64,000 nt of DNA from Pithys albifrons albifrons (Eukaryota > Chordata > Aves > Passeriformes > Thamnophilidae): contig NC_092458.1 in assembly GCF_047495875.1 (NCBI RefSeq), forward strand, positions 106,704,227 to 106,768,226. Reading direction: 5' to 3'. How positions within the stretch are numbered: position 1 is the first letter of the stretch; each line of letters starts with the position of its first letter. The notes below the pieces were generated by a model, which was not told where the DNA came from, searched no databases, and worked only from the letters and a program-made list of their open reading frames with translations. A program made the position numbers and the translations under genes. Below, one piece after another: positions 1 to 10,945 of the stretch.

Positions 1-3000
1 GTCTCAGCACGAGCAGTTTTGCACTTCCAAGCACAGTTGGCTAGAGGAGAATTTTGGTGCTTGAAAGGTTTCAGCATTTGTCTGAACTCATTATTCTGCC
101 TGTATCCTTCCTGCTCTGTTGTTGAACTGGGACAATACATACGTATTCCGTTGTTTTTCCTTTGTAGCTGTTACTTTCAGGATAGTTTTTCTGATTGTGT
201 CATGAGGTTGCCTTAGAAGCCTAAAATAAAATAGGTAGCACAATAAGCCTCGACTGTGTTTCTCGTCATCTTTATGACTTTGTAAAGTCAAAGTTACATT
301 ACTATTAATATAAGACTATTAATAAATCGTTGATGCAATAAAACTGTTTTTGATAATGTTCAAGGTTCATACATAGTTGAAGGTGATTATCCTATTTTAA
401 AATCAAGTAGAGGTCAGACTGTATTGTAAGATAACTGACTGTGGCCCAAATGATATGTGATAGCTTCAAGCCCAATGACAGACTTCCTCACTTTAAAGAA
501 ATGATTTAGAAATAAAATGTTATCAAAAATGTATTTTGTGGTAACATGCGGATTAAATTCCATTGTAATTTGTGAAAAGCAGTGAGAATACATACTTAAA
601 GCTCTCATTTTTAAGACGTTGTTTAAGTTTTCCCTGTTCTCTCTTTCTATTTCATTCAAGCAGTAACACTTGCAGCTAAATATAACTGAGACATATTAGA
701 GACAAATTAGCATTTGGCACCTTGCATTTAACATTCTTACATTAATTTTTAGAATTAGTCACCTGTCTAAAGTTTCTCTGTTTTCTCCTTGCAAACATAA
801 TTATCTTTCCCTTGCTCCATTTAAAAGAAAATAAAGGTGGAAGATGGTAATGACTTGCAATTCATACTATAAAGACTGTTCCATGTACCTGAGCTATACT
901 TTTGCTGTAGCAGCTGTGACTTGTTCCTGGAGAGATTTCCTAATTTGTCAGTAACTTGTCTTCACCTTATCTGGCTTTGTAAGAGCCACCCTAGTTTCAT
1001 TCTTTTCTTGTGAAAGTCTCTTCCTTTTACTTCTGTTTGAAATGCCTAGAAATATTTTCAGTGTCCTTTAGGATGAGCAAGGCAACATCATTATCTTGCA
1101 GTTTATTTAGTAAGAGGGAGCTGAAATGGGCATATGCAGCATCATGTTCTCTATGGAATAATATCTATTTAAATGATTTGGATCTAATACATATTTACAT
1201 GAAAAACGTCTTGCCCTTCTCTGTGGGGAGAGAAGGTGAACAAGCATAAATTTTATAATACTCATTGCTTCTCTTGCACTAAATCATCCTTAAATTGCAG
1301 AAGGTTGTTGGCTTGAGAGTTGTGTAAAAAGTGCTTGGCTGGTAAAGTAGGGTGCAGGGAGATTTATCTAATTTAATACAAAGAAAATATTGTCAGCTGC
1401 AGTGCATTGTTACAGGACTGCCTAAATCCTAAAGCTGTACTTTAGATTTTTGTGTATGTATATTTGTTATAATTTCCTGCTTATAATACACAAAATGTAA
1501 TCCTGAAATGACCCATTAGTGAAGCATGCATGTATGCTCTATTTTAGCTAATTTGATTGCTATTGATCATACCAGAGCCATTATCTAATGTCTTGGGAAC
1601 AGGATGGACTCTGTGTCTACTTTTCTGCTGTTTCAGGGCAGAACATACTTTATCAGGTTTCTTGCAACAGTCATTATTAGAAGTTTATAATTGCTGTTTG
1701 AGTGTTACTAGCATTTCCAGCTCTAAGTGTGGCATGGGTCAAAAAATAAAGGTTTTCATGTAGCACACTGAAAGTTGTACTTAGGAGTAAACACAGTGTT
1801 TTCTTCCCATGTCTTAAGGATTTAGTCTAGTCTTACTGATGAGAATGAAAGTCTAGGCAGTGACTTTTTTTTTATTTTTTGCAGAGGGGTGAGGTGGGCT
1901 GGGCCTTCTCTCTGAATCTGCACAGTTCATGAAGTACAATGATGTGGAATTGATGTATTGGCTTCTCTTCTGTTGTTATGTCAGTTTAGCATTGCAGAAT
2001 ATAGCAACACTATATCAAATATTCAGTAGCTGTCAGTTATATGAGTGCACTTTTAAAACCATCTTTTGTATTGTGTTTTTTAGTTAGAATATTATAAAAC
2101 ATTTGCATAAGATTCATACAGCTTAATTGGCCAATAGGCATTAAACCCAATTCTGAAGTGTCCATTGTTTTCAACTTGGAATAGTTTTCAAAGAAAAAAA
2201 ATAGAGACTCTCAGTCTTTGTTGTTCCAAAGGATTTGCTTTTTTAATTTAATTTATGAAAAGGCAAGTACTTGGTTGGTATCTGTGACCCTTTGCAAACT
2301 GGGTTAGAAAGGATGCTGCACATGCTTGTGTGAACCGGCCGACTATGGATTTCTCCTTATTTTAGATTTCCATACTCTTTGACCTTGTAGTTGTCGACTT
2401 TGGTCTGGAAGAATTTCAAAGTCATGTAAATGAATGTAATTAAGGTATTGCTTATCATCTTGGAGAGTTCACAATGATGCTTACTGGCTAGAAAGGTTTG
2501 TTTACTTAATATGGAAGGTTAATATAAGGTTAAATTTCACTGTGTAAAATGGCTTCATAATGTTTTTATTTAGCAGCTGAAGAAAATAGTATTTGAAAAC
2601 GCAAATAATAGTTTTATTTGACCTCCATGTGTTTCCTGTAGCTTGCATTATTGGGAAAATTTATCTTCATTGCATAGTCTTATTACAGTTTTCCTTTCTG
2701 CTCCTTTTATAAAGGGGACTTTTCAGAACTATTTGTAGGCCTTTGTATATGAAAGGAGCTACATTAAGGAAGGAAGTGCAAAAATATTTGACAATAATTG
2801 CTATAAGTAGTCCATCCACTTCCACTCTGTCTTTTGTTCCCCCTCCCTATTTTTGCACGAATGAGATTCATGTTTTGTTCTTTGGTACTTCTTTTGTCTT
2901 TATTCCCACTGCTGCCAAAATACAGTGAAAAAGCAGCGTAAAACAGCAGGGAAGAACATCAAGATATTGGTTTCTGCCTTCATTTCTCCGGCAGTAGAAA

Positions 3001-4166
3001 GAACAGGGCCTAGGCCTCTATTTTCTTGTCAGTAGCCTTCAACTTTGTTTGACTACAGTTGTTTTGCTTATCATTTATGGAAAAAAAATGCTTGCTTGAG
3101 TGTGGGGTGGTTTTTTCCTCCACTCAGGAGTTTTTGTAGTTGTCAAAAAAGTGAGTATAGGGGAAGTCTCATGTGAAAGAGAACAAAAAGACCCAAAAAA
3201 CCCCTTTGCCCACACCTTTCATTTCCTGCTTGTGACCATTTTTGTAGCAATATAGCTCCCAGATGGAGAAGCAGACATCTCTGATGGAGTGGAGTGTTCA
3301 AGCAAGGATGTTCTGCCAGTCTTGTATTGGACTCAGTTTGGTGGGGAAGGACAAAGCTGTGTGAAACTTGGACACAACTCTCTGGAGAGCTTATCTGGAA
3401 CCATTTGGGCAGCAAGGGCTGCTGGCTGTGTTGGCCTTATTTTGCATAGTAGTTGCTTTTGTAATTTCTTTCCTATCTAGCAAGAGTAGTACGTGGGCTC
3501 CTTGCTGTTGAGGTAGGTAACTTTCTTCTGCTTGCTCAAATCTTCTGTGCTAAAGTAACTGTGTAGTGATGAAAACATGCTTTAAACACTCATTAATTCT
3601 ATGCATGGTCTTATTTGACTGTTTCTGCCTTATGGAGATAGCCTACAACTCAAACCCAAGAGCAGCCTTGTCCTCCCACTTCTGTAAGAGCTCAGCATTT
3701 CAGGTTATATTCTATGCTTCCTAACTGTGCAGAAAGAACAATAGCTTGATTTTTCTTGAATTTATAATAACAACCATAACTTGAAGTGATTTAAAGGTGC
3801 TTTCAGAAACTAGATAAGCAAAATTTCTTTTGAGTGAAATTTGAGAAGTGGGGTAAGAAGCTCAAGTTCAAAACCAGAATATAATGATCCAAAGGGATTA
3901 GGAGAGGATGGTGTGAGAGTCCAGATTTGTATGTCACTAGGTTGTTTGATGGATGGGTCGAGTTAACCATCTTGTCTGTGTGTTGGGGGCACTGGGAGGG
4001 CCAGGCCTCCAGCATTGGTGTTCACATGGCAAGGGCTGCAGCTGTCCCTCCTGTGGGAGTGGCCATGGTACCCAAACCACCTAGAGAGGCACACACAGTC
4101 TCCAACCTGTTGGACTTTCTGTCTCTGGACCTGCCAGCATATGACTTCTTGGCAGTAACTCTTTCT

Positions 4167-4392
4167 CCCTTTCTCTCGTCCTCCCTTCCCTTTCTCTCGT
4201 CCTCCCTTCCCTTTCTCTCGTCCTCCCTTCCCTTTCTCTCGTCCTCCCTTCCCTTTCTCTCGTCCTCCCTTCCCTTTCTCTCGTCCTCCCTTCCCTTTCT
4301 CTCGTCCTCCCTTCCCTTTCTCTCGTCCTCCCTTCCCTTTCTCTCGTCCTCCCTTCCCTTTCTCTCGTCCTCCCTTCCCTTTCTCTCGTCCT
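4167..4392. repeat. Minisatellite: 21-bp unit, about 11 perfect copies, polypyrimidine on the + strand
   Basis: The decamer CTCTCGTCCT recurs at 4173, 4194 and every 21 bp up to 4383, eleven times, with no mismatch that I can see. Apart from one G per unit (in a CpG) the plus strand is pure C/T. Because 21 is a multiple of three, both strands stay open: one frame reads PFLSSSL repeats and the complementary strand reads DERKGRE repeats. Neither is supported as a protein. Perfect identity implies recent expansion, so copy number is likely polymorphic. Confidence 0.95.
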
Positions 4393-6358
4393 GGTATTTC
4401 ACTTAAGGTGTGGGTTGATTAAGTGTAAAGCTTTTGTGGAATCCTCTCCTTGGCTGCATGTTACTCCTGTAAACCCTTCTGCCAAAACACCTATTTGCTT
4501 ACTAAATTAAAAGAAATCTTTTAGGGGAAAAGTGTGTAGCTTTTCTCTGTATGCAAATTCAAGGTATCAAAGAACTAAGACTCTGCAAAATTTTTGTATG
4601 GGAAAATTATTAGGAATCTAAATAAAAGTAAAACTCCTGGTAAAGCCTCTGGCTTTAGGGCCAGGGTGTTAGAAGTGGGGAGATGGAACACCACAGATAA
4701 GTGTGAAATCCCTCACCTTTGCAATTGGAAGAAATGGTGCTGCTGACTTCAGTCAGGCCAAAATTTCACCTGAATTCCAAAAGCATATGTTAAAAGGCCT
4801 AGAACTCCCTGAATAATGGATCTCTAGAGGTGTGTGGTTATGAGGTGGAAAGGCAAAACCAGCTGAAAAATTCTCATTAATCTGTTACTTTGGGTCCTAT
4901 TTATGGAAAACAAGGGAAGAATCTACGCACATTTGCAGTTCACTTTTGCTTTGCTCACATGGCAAGAGCAAACCTGCTCCAAACCGCTCAGCAGTGGCCA
5001 CATGAGAGTGTAAAATTGCTTGAAACAAATTTTTGCCTTGCCTCTGTAGGTCAGGATGATTTCTCAACAATCAGTCCTGGTCCTCTCAACTTCCTGATGT
5101 TTAAGTCTCTGCTGCCACAAGTTTTATCCTGCTACAGAGTAAATGCAGAAGGAGCATTTAATAAAGTGTGCTGATAGCATTTTGTAACCTCTCTGCACTC
5201 CCTCGCATAGGTTTCACTGTCGAGATGGAAAGATAACAAGGTTGTGTAGAATCACATTTACTGTTTACTGAACTCTGGCTCATCTTTAGATTGCAATAGC
5301 AAACATGAAAGTTGGATCATGTTTTTTGGATATAGCTCTTGAACACGGCTGTCTTCAGTGCTTGCTCACAAACTTTTTTTTAAGCTGGTTTGTCATATGC
5401 CCAAGGCTATCTCAGCACGCATATGACCAAACTGTTTTTTGAAATGCATAAAAGGTCACTTTGCCAAATTTTATCTTCTGGACCTCAAGTATTACCATTA
5501 GTCATTTTCTACTGTGAATTTCCTTAATGGAAAAAGGGTCTGTTCATTGTGCCCTTCAGGCTTTCCAGGCAATTTCACTTTTGCCTTGCCCTGCTCTGCT
5601 TTTGTTTTCAGAGTAGTCTAATGTATGACAGGGGAGATGAACAGTATTGGGACACTATTTTTGGGGTAATACTGAATATTTTGGGTTACAGTGCTGTACG
5701 GTTCCTCCAGCACTGATGTCTTGCCCAGGCAAATATCAGTTTTATTCTGTCTCTGCAAAACTGAACTTGAGCATTAAAGCAGGTCTTAAAATATCCTCTT
5801 TGTACTGATGATCCTGCTGTTTCTGTGTCTCCTACCTTATGACTTTGTTGTTATTTTTTGAAAAAAAATTGTGCATGCTTCAAATGATACCAGGAGCACA
5901 AAAACAATCAAATTTCCTCTGTTGTGGCCTTTTGGGATATGGTAGGCCATTGCTGTTCTGCTTCCTAAGTAGATTTAGAGCCTCAGATACCAGTTACTCT
6001 TTTGGATAATGGATTGTATGAATTTAACATATAAGCATGCTCATCTCCTTTTCCTGTCCTCTGTAAAGGTCACTGTACAGGAGGGAAAGTTGAGTCATGG
6101 GCTATAAACACTTGTAGGTCTGCTATCTGATCTAATTTTTGTTAGCTTATTGCCTGGTGCTGTGGCAGGTGGACTTTGTCAGGTTTATCCATGACGGTGT
6201 TGCTGACTGTAGTGACCTGCTCCATCCCTCTGCAGAAAGTCCCTTCCCTGTAGGGGGATGGCATAAGTCAGGGTGTGTTGTCTCCTCACCTGCTGCCTGC
6301 CCTTCCTGAGCAAAGAGAGTTACTTGGAGACGCAGCTGTTCTATGTGGTTTTGTTTTG

Positions 6359-6374
6359 TTTTTTTTTTTTTTTT
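6359..6374 (+). repeat. Poly(T) run, 16 bp
   Basis: A T16 homopolymer lies immediately before the hairpin at 6375-6394. The exact length is uncertain in any assembly. Confidence 0.8.
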
Positions 6375-6394
6375 AAACTAACCTATGTTAGTTT
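6375..6394. repeat. Perfect inverted repeat: 8-bp arms, 4-bp loop
   Basis: AAACTAAC (6375-6382) and GTTAGTTT (6387-6394) are exact reverse complements around CTAT, directly after a T16 run. On the minus strand the order would be hairpin then A run. Confidence 0.8.
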
Positions 6395-9300
6395 AGGTTC
6401 AGAGAACTCTGACAAAACGTCCTGGGTTGTAGAAATAGCAGAGGTTGTTTAAATAATTCAAAAAAATAACTTAAGATACTGAAATATTTCTGAATATTGA
6501 TCAAAACTGTAGATAGGAGAAGGACTATGGCAAGGGCATGTGACAAGAGGTATAGCAGAGCTGTAGTAGGAACATTTAATGCTCCTAAGACTGGGAGGGG
6601 AGTAATGGATGGGAACCATATTTACAATTCTGAACACCTGTCATCTAGCCTGGGATGAAGCATATACTGTGTTTGGCTTTTGGGGCTTTGTCAGTTTTGG
6701 GCCTCTGATTTTTTTAGTTGGCTGGTTTTTAATCCTGATTTATATTCTCTTGTTAAGCCCTGTATCAAGTGACCTCATACATTCTTGTTTGGAAGAATTA
6801 GGGAAGAGGGCCATCTTATGATGTAATTGAACTTGTAGCAATGAGATTTACTTGTAGAAATTTGGGGGTGGCGGGAACTTTCATCCTGCATAAACATCCT
6901 CACTAATTAAGATAAGGGCAAATATCCTTACTATTTTCTTTTTTTATTTAAACACTGTATTAAAAATGTGTAAATACAAACATAATTCATAAACTCCCTT
7001 TCCTGAATTCTGACTCGTGTATGTACACTGGTGCTGGTGTGTTCCAGCACCGTATTCCTGTATTTGTTATTTACAAGTGAGCCACTTAAGATACATGGAA
7101 ATAACTGGTAATTACTAAAATGAGATCACAGAAGAGAAGAAAAAGGTGTAACATCTTCTCTATGCCTTAATTAGCTCTCCTTGTAATGCTATTTAGTCTT
7201 TGCAGATTGCTCATGTGTAATCTGTAGGAAACATTTTCTTCTGGTAGTGCATAAGTGGTTTGTTGGAGTTGTTCAGGGATGATTATACAGCCTGGAGATT
7301 TGTCTCCTTTTGGATTTGACCAACACTGAATATTTGATACCCTGTGGTCTGTGGGCACAGCTTGGTCTCAGCTTAGAAGTGCTGTTTACCATTCCTTGGG
7401 ACTACACATGGAAATAACAGAACTCTGAACTAATGTCAGCTTGCATTTGCTCACAAATTGCTCGTTGATTAACTTACATAAAGTAGCTGGTTTAATTCCT
7501 CCTCCCACTCCCTTTTAATCACTCATATTATTTTCCCCAGCTTTTTGTAAGTGGAATAAGAATAACTGGATAAGTCTAAAGCAACTTCTTAATAGTTCAC
7601 ACCAACATCAGTGGTTGTCTGAAGTCTCTAAACTAAAGTCTCCATTTCCCTACAAATGATGTGATGTATAAAGGCTTTCAGGTAGAAGACCCTTCTAAAT
7701 AAAAGTGTGTAAACAGACTTTGGTTAAAATTGTCATGTTTGTGAGCTGGCATAGCTAAAGCTGTAGAAGGTGTATTATATCTAGTAAAGAGAAAACTGCC
7801 AGAAGGTTTAGATACGTACTTAGACTGTAAAGTCTGTGGTGTGGTTATTCTGTTAAAGATGCTGTCAAGCCTAAGCCTGGGCTAGCTACTTTATGGATGA
7901 AGGCAGGTATGCTTAGTTATACTCTTCTTTGTGGAAGTTGGGCAACATGACTGGTTTTCCCTTCTTTTTAAGACTTGCATCATTTAATGAGATGTCTTAT
8001 TGTCATCTACTGTGATAGAAAGTATATACAATAGCATATATGCTGTAGGAAGTTATGGCTCTGGCTCTGTAAGTGCTGTGCCCTGTTTCTGTATATAAGA
8101 TGACCCTCTCCCTTGTTGTTTTTTCTGCTTTTAGTGGGAAAGGGTGGGATGCAAACCTGTGGCAGACTGACTTCCATGTCCTTGCTGCCTCTGGTAGTGG
8201 AATAGACAGACTCAACAGGGTTATCTGGGCAGAGAGAGGGTAAAAAGTATCCAGGCTTGAGTTTAAAAATTAATCTAGGAAGGACATTCTAAAAATAGAT
8301 CAGAGCATGTGAACATACACCTGTGAGAAAGAGAACATAAAATATTTTGGTTCTAAAAGGGACTTTCAAAAGAGATGGCTGTATATATCTCTCTCAACAT
8401 GCCAAATTGCATGTGTCTGATGCTTAAAAATATTCATCGTGGTTCTGAGGAAAACCTGTCCTAGTTTGCTTTCAGTGTTTTCTGCTCTTCTTGTGAGCTT
8501 TGACGCTGTGAGAGAACATCTGATTAAAGTGGAACACACCTAAATTTAGGGAAAATAGCCCTACTGCCTGTACAGAGTGAGCACTTTTTTAGAGGTAGAG
8601 GTTGAGTTTGTGACCAGTTAACACTTTTTAATGTGCTAACTAACATTCATTTTAGTTGTTAATTTCAACAGTTAACTTGCAGTAAATGTGCCTTTTCCAA
8701 GGAGAACAGTCAGTCCCTTAACCATACCAGGCACTGATTCCAGGGGAGCTCAGTGTGAAAACTGGTGGAACTGTACAGTCTTCTGTGAATTGGTCATTTG
8801 GTTATTACTGTTTCAATTTGCTGGGAGGAGTAGATAATATCCAGGGAACAAGTGATTCAGCCCCCCAGATCTGACTGTGGTTTTCATTTCATATGCTAAT
8901 GAGTGTTTTTTAATACAGGAGCACAGAAATGGTAGCTGAAAATAGCACTCCACTGTGTTTTGGAACATTAAACCACATGCACACACTAAACCAGGGTAAG
9001 AATGGGACTGTTAAAATTTTAGAGGTGTGGGACTAAAATGTGTGGGGTCTTAAGTGAGACAGAGCATCCAGAAGGGAAGTCTGTGGCAAGAGAGAAATCC
9101 CAGGGTCGTGAAGGCTTATGCCAGCATTCCGTGAGTTTAGCACTGATAAAACACGTGGCTGTAGTTGCATGGAGATATTATTAAACAATAGAATACTAGA
9201 AAAGATGCCTTCATAGACCTAGAAAGAATAGTAATATCTTTCTGGCAGTGCATTGCACAAGATTAATGTGTGGAACAGTTGGGGAGGAAACTAAGACCTG

Positions 9301-10006
9301 GTAAGACAACAGGTAACTCTCTCACCGCAGTCTTTATTCAGAAACAAATAGAGTAAATAATCTTATTTTGTTTTTCATTTTTTTCTCTCTTCTTGCTAGA
9401 CTTGGAGATTAGAAGGCAACAAGAACATGACCTGTGCTTTATAGTCTGAGGAACTGAAGTACCTCTCTTACTTCTCTTTGTCATATAGAGACACTGTTAC
9501 CTATGTGATGGATGCAGTCAGGAGGTGGCGTTATCAGTGGTGGCTGTCTAATCTCTGCTACTCAATTTTCATTTTAAAACAATGTCAAATAATGTGAGAT
9601 TTTGCTTGCACAAAGGATGACATTGCATATATGAGGGAGAGCTCGGGCATATTCACCTAATTAGATATGGAAATACAAGAGAATAGTAAGTGTGGATCCT
9701 TATGTATAAAAGACAGTGTGTCCAGATTGATATTACGGCTGAGTTCCACTGAGCAGGGAAGTCTTAGCCCTGGCCTATCAGTGCTGCCACTCCACTGGTA
9801 CAGGCATAGACTGTGGTATTATTACCCTGCTGGGAGCAGTTAAGGAGGTGCAATTATTTGTCTTATTAAAAACATAAATATTTGTGCTGTCTTCATTTCC
9901 TGAGCCATCTTACTGCAGGATGAAGAAAGAGAGTGCTAGTGGAAGTAAAGGAAAAGTGGAGGACTGGAAGTAATGGTTTTTTAAAAATTTATTTTATTAC
10001 TCCTTC

Positions 10007-10030
10007 CACCTCAAGAGCATGCTTGAGGTG
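10007..10030. repeat. Perfect inverted repeat: 9-bp arms, 6-bp loop
   Basis: CACCTCAAG (10007-10015) and CTTGAGGTG (10022-10030) are exact reverse complements around AGCATG. A hairpin could form in either strand. Confidence 0.8.
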
Positions 10031-10210
10031 ATCAAGAAGAGCAGCAAGAGATAAATTAAACAAAACACAAATTATATATGTTAAATGATTGTTCAAACAA
10101 ATAAACTGTTTCATTCTAACAGACTACATTGGTTCCTTTTCCTATTTTATTTATTTTTATCACTTTTCAAAAGTAAACACACAAGCAGCTATTTGAGTAG
10201 AGGATCTTTT

Positions 10211-10277
10211 TGAGTCAGGCTTCTGAGGTACTCTAGTTTTGCTAAAGGAAATTCTATTAAATGAGAAGCCTGACTCA
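10211..10277. promoter_or_regulatory. Perfect 14-bp inverted repeat with an AP-1 (TRE) site in each arm
   Basis: TGAGTCAGGCTTCT at 10211-10224 is matched exactly by its reverse complement AGAAGCCTGACTCA at 10264-10277, separated by 39 bp. Each arm carries TGA(G/C)TCA, the AP-1/NRF2-type TRE core, at its outer end. A perfect 14-bp pair this close is unlikely by chance in 64 kb. It may be an enhancer module, the ends of a small nonautonomous insertion, or a hairpin-forming transcript. No function is shown by the sequence alone. Confidence 0.6.
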
Positions 10278-10710
10278 TGTGTCACATTCTTTCATTGTAA
10301 AATACAACTCTGCTATAGTTAATAAGTGACTGTTCTAGCCTAGTATTTTATGAAAAGGCACATATTGCTACATTAACTTCTCAGTGCATTTAGTAATCAA
10401 AACAAATTTAAACAGACAAACAAGACCCCCAGCTCTTGAAAAGAAACATACGAAAAAGAATTTGTGAAGATGACTCATTTAAGTCTTTAATTTTTGCAGC
10501 TGTTTTCTGCGTTAGTAATTTCTATAGGTAATCCCTGTAGAGTTCCAGACCTTTGCTTTTAAGGTAGCAGGAGATCTTTCACAAAGTATAGATGTCCTTC
10601 TATGAATGCAGGAGCAGAACAAGCATGATGTGTATTTCCAAATCAAAAAAGCCTTTTGAAAAGTCTCAATAGGTTATCAATGTTTTGTTGACTGAAAATA
10701 TGAGATTAGA

Positions 10711-10945
10711 GTCATAGAATATCTTGAGTTGGAAGGCACCCATAAGGCTCATCAAATCCATCCCCCTGCTCCTCGCAGGACCACTTAACACGAAACCTTG
10801 TGACTAAGAGCATCATCCAGATGCTCCTTGAACGCTGGCAGGCTTGGTACTGCGACCACTTTCATGAGGAGCCTGTTCCAGTGACCAACCGGCCCCTGAG
10901 TGAAGAAACTTTTCCTAATGTCCAAATGGGGTCCAGTCTAGTTCG
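10711..10945 (-). mobile_element. CR1 LINE fragment, 3' end, minus strand (older copy)
   Basis: The segment opens with GTCATAGAAT and GAGTTGGAAGGCACC, the reverse complement of the CR1 3' terminus, and continues through CR1-like text such as the GTGAAGAAACTTTTCCTAAT stretch near 10899-10918. It is a 5'-truncated, diverged copy with only one ATTCTATG-type terminal unit. CR1 is the dominant LINE of birds and other sauropsids. The distal boundary is approximate. Confidence 0.85.

Larger units (their letters stand above)
1..10710. other. Upstream/intronic DNA of NRIP1; no gene seen
   Basis: Apart from the minisatellite at 4167, the T16 run and hairpin near 6360-6394, and the two inverted repeats near 10.0-10.3 kb, I see no recognisable gene, RNA gene or recent mobile element. 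Open frames are short and match no known family. Most likely it is part of a 5' intron or 5' flank of NRIP1. Confidence 0.6.

Noticed and set aside
4167..4392. CRISPR-like regular repeat spacing
   Set aside because: Units are contiguous with no spacers and the genome is a vertebrate; it is a minisatellite.
3927..4406. Open frames through the minisatellite (PFLSSSL repeats on +, DERKGRE repeats on -)
   Set aside because: They arise because the 21-bp unit is divisible by three; no flanking domain, splice support or homology is visible.
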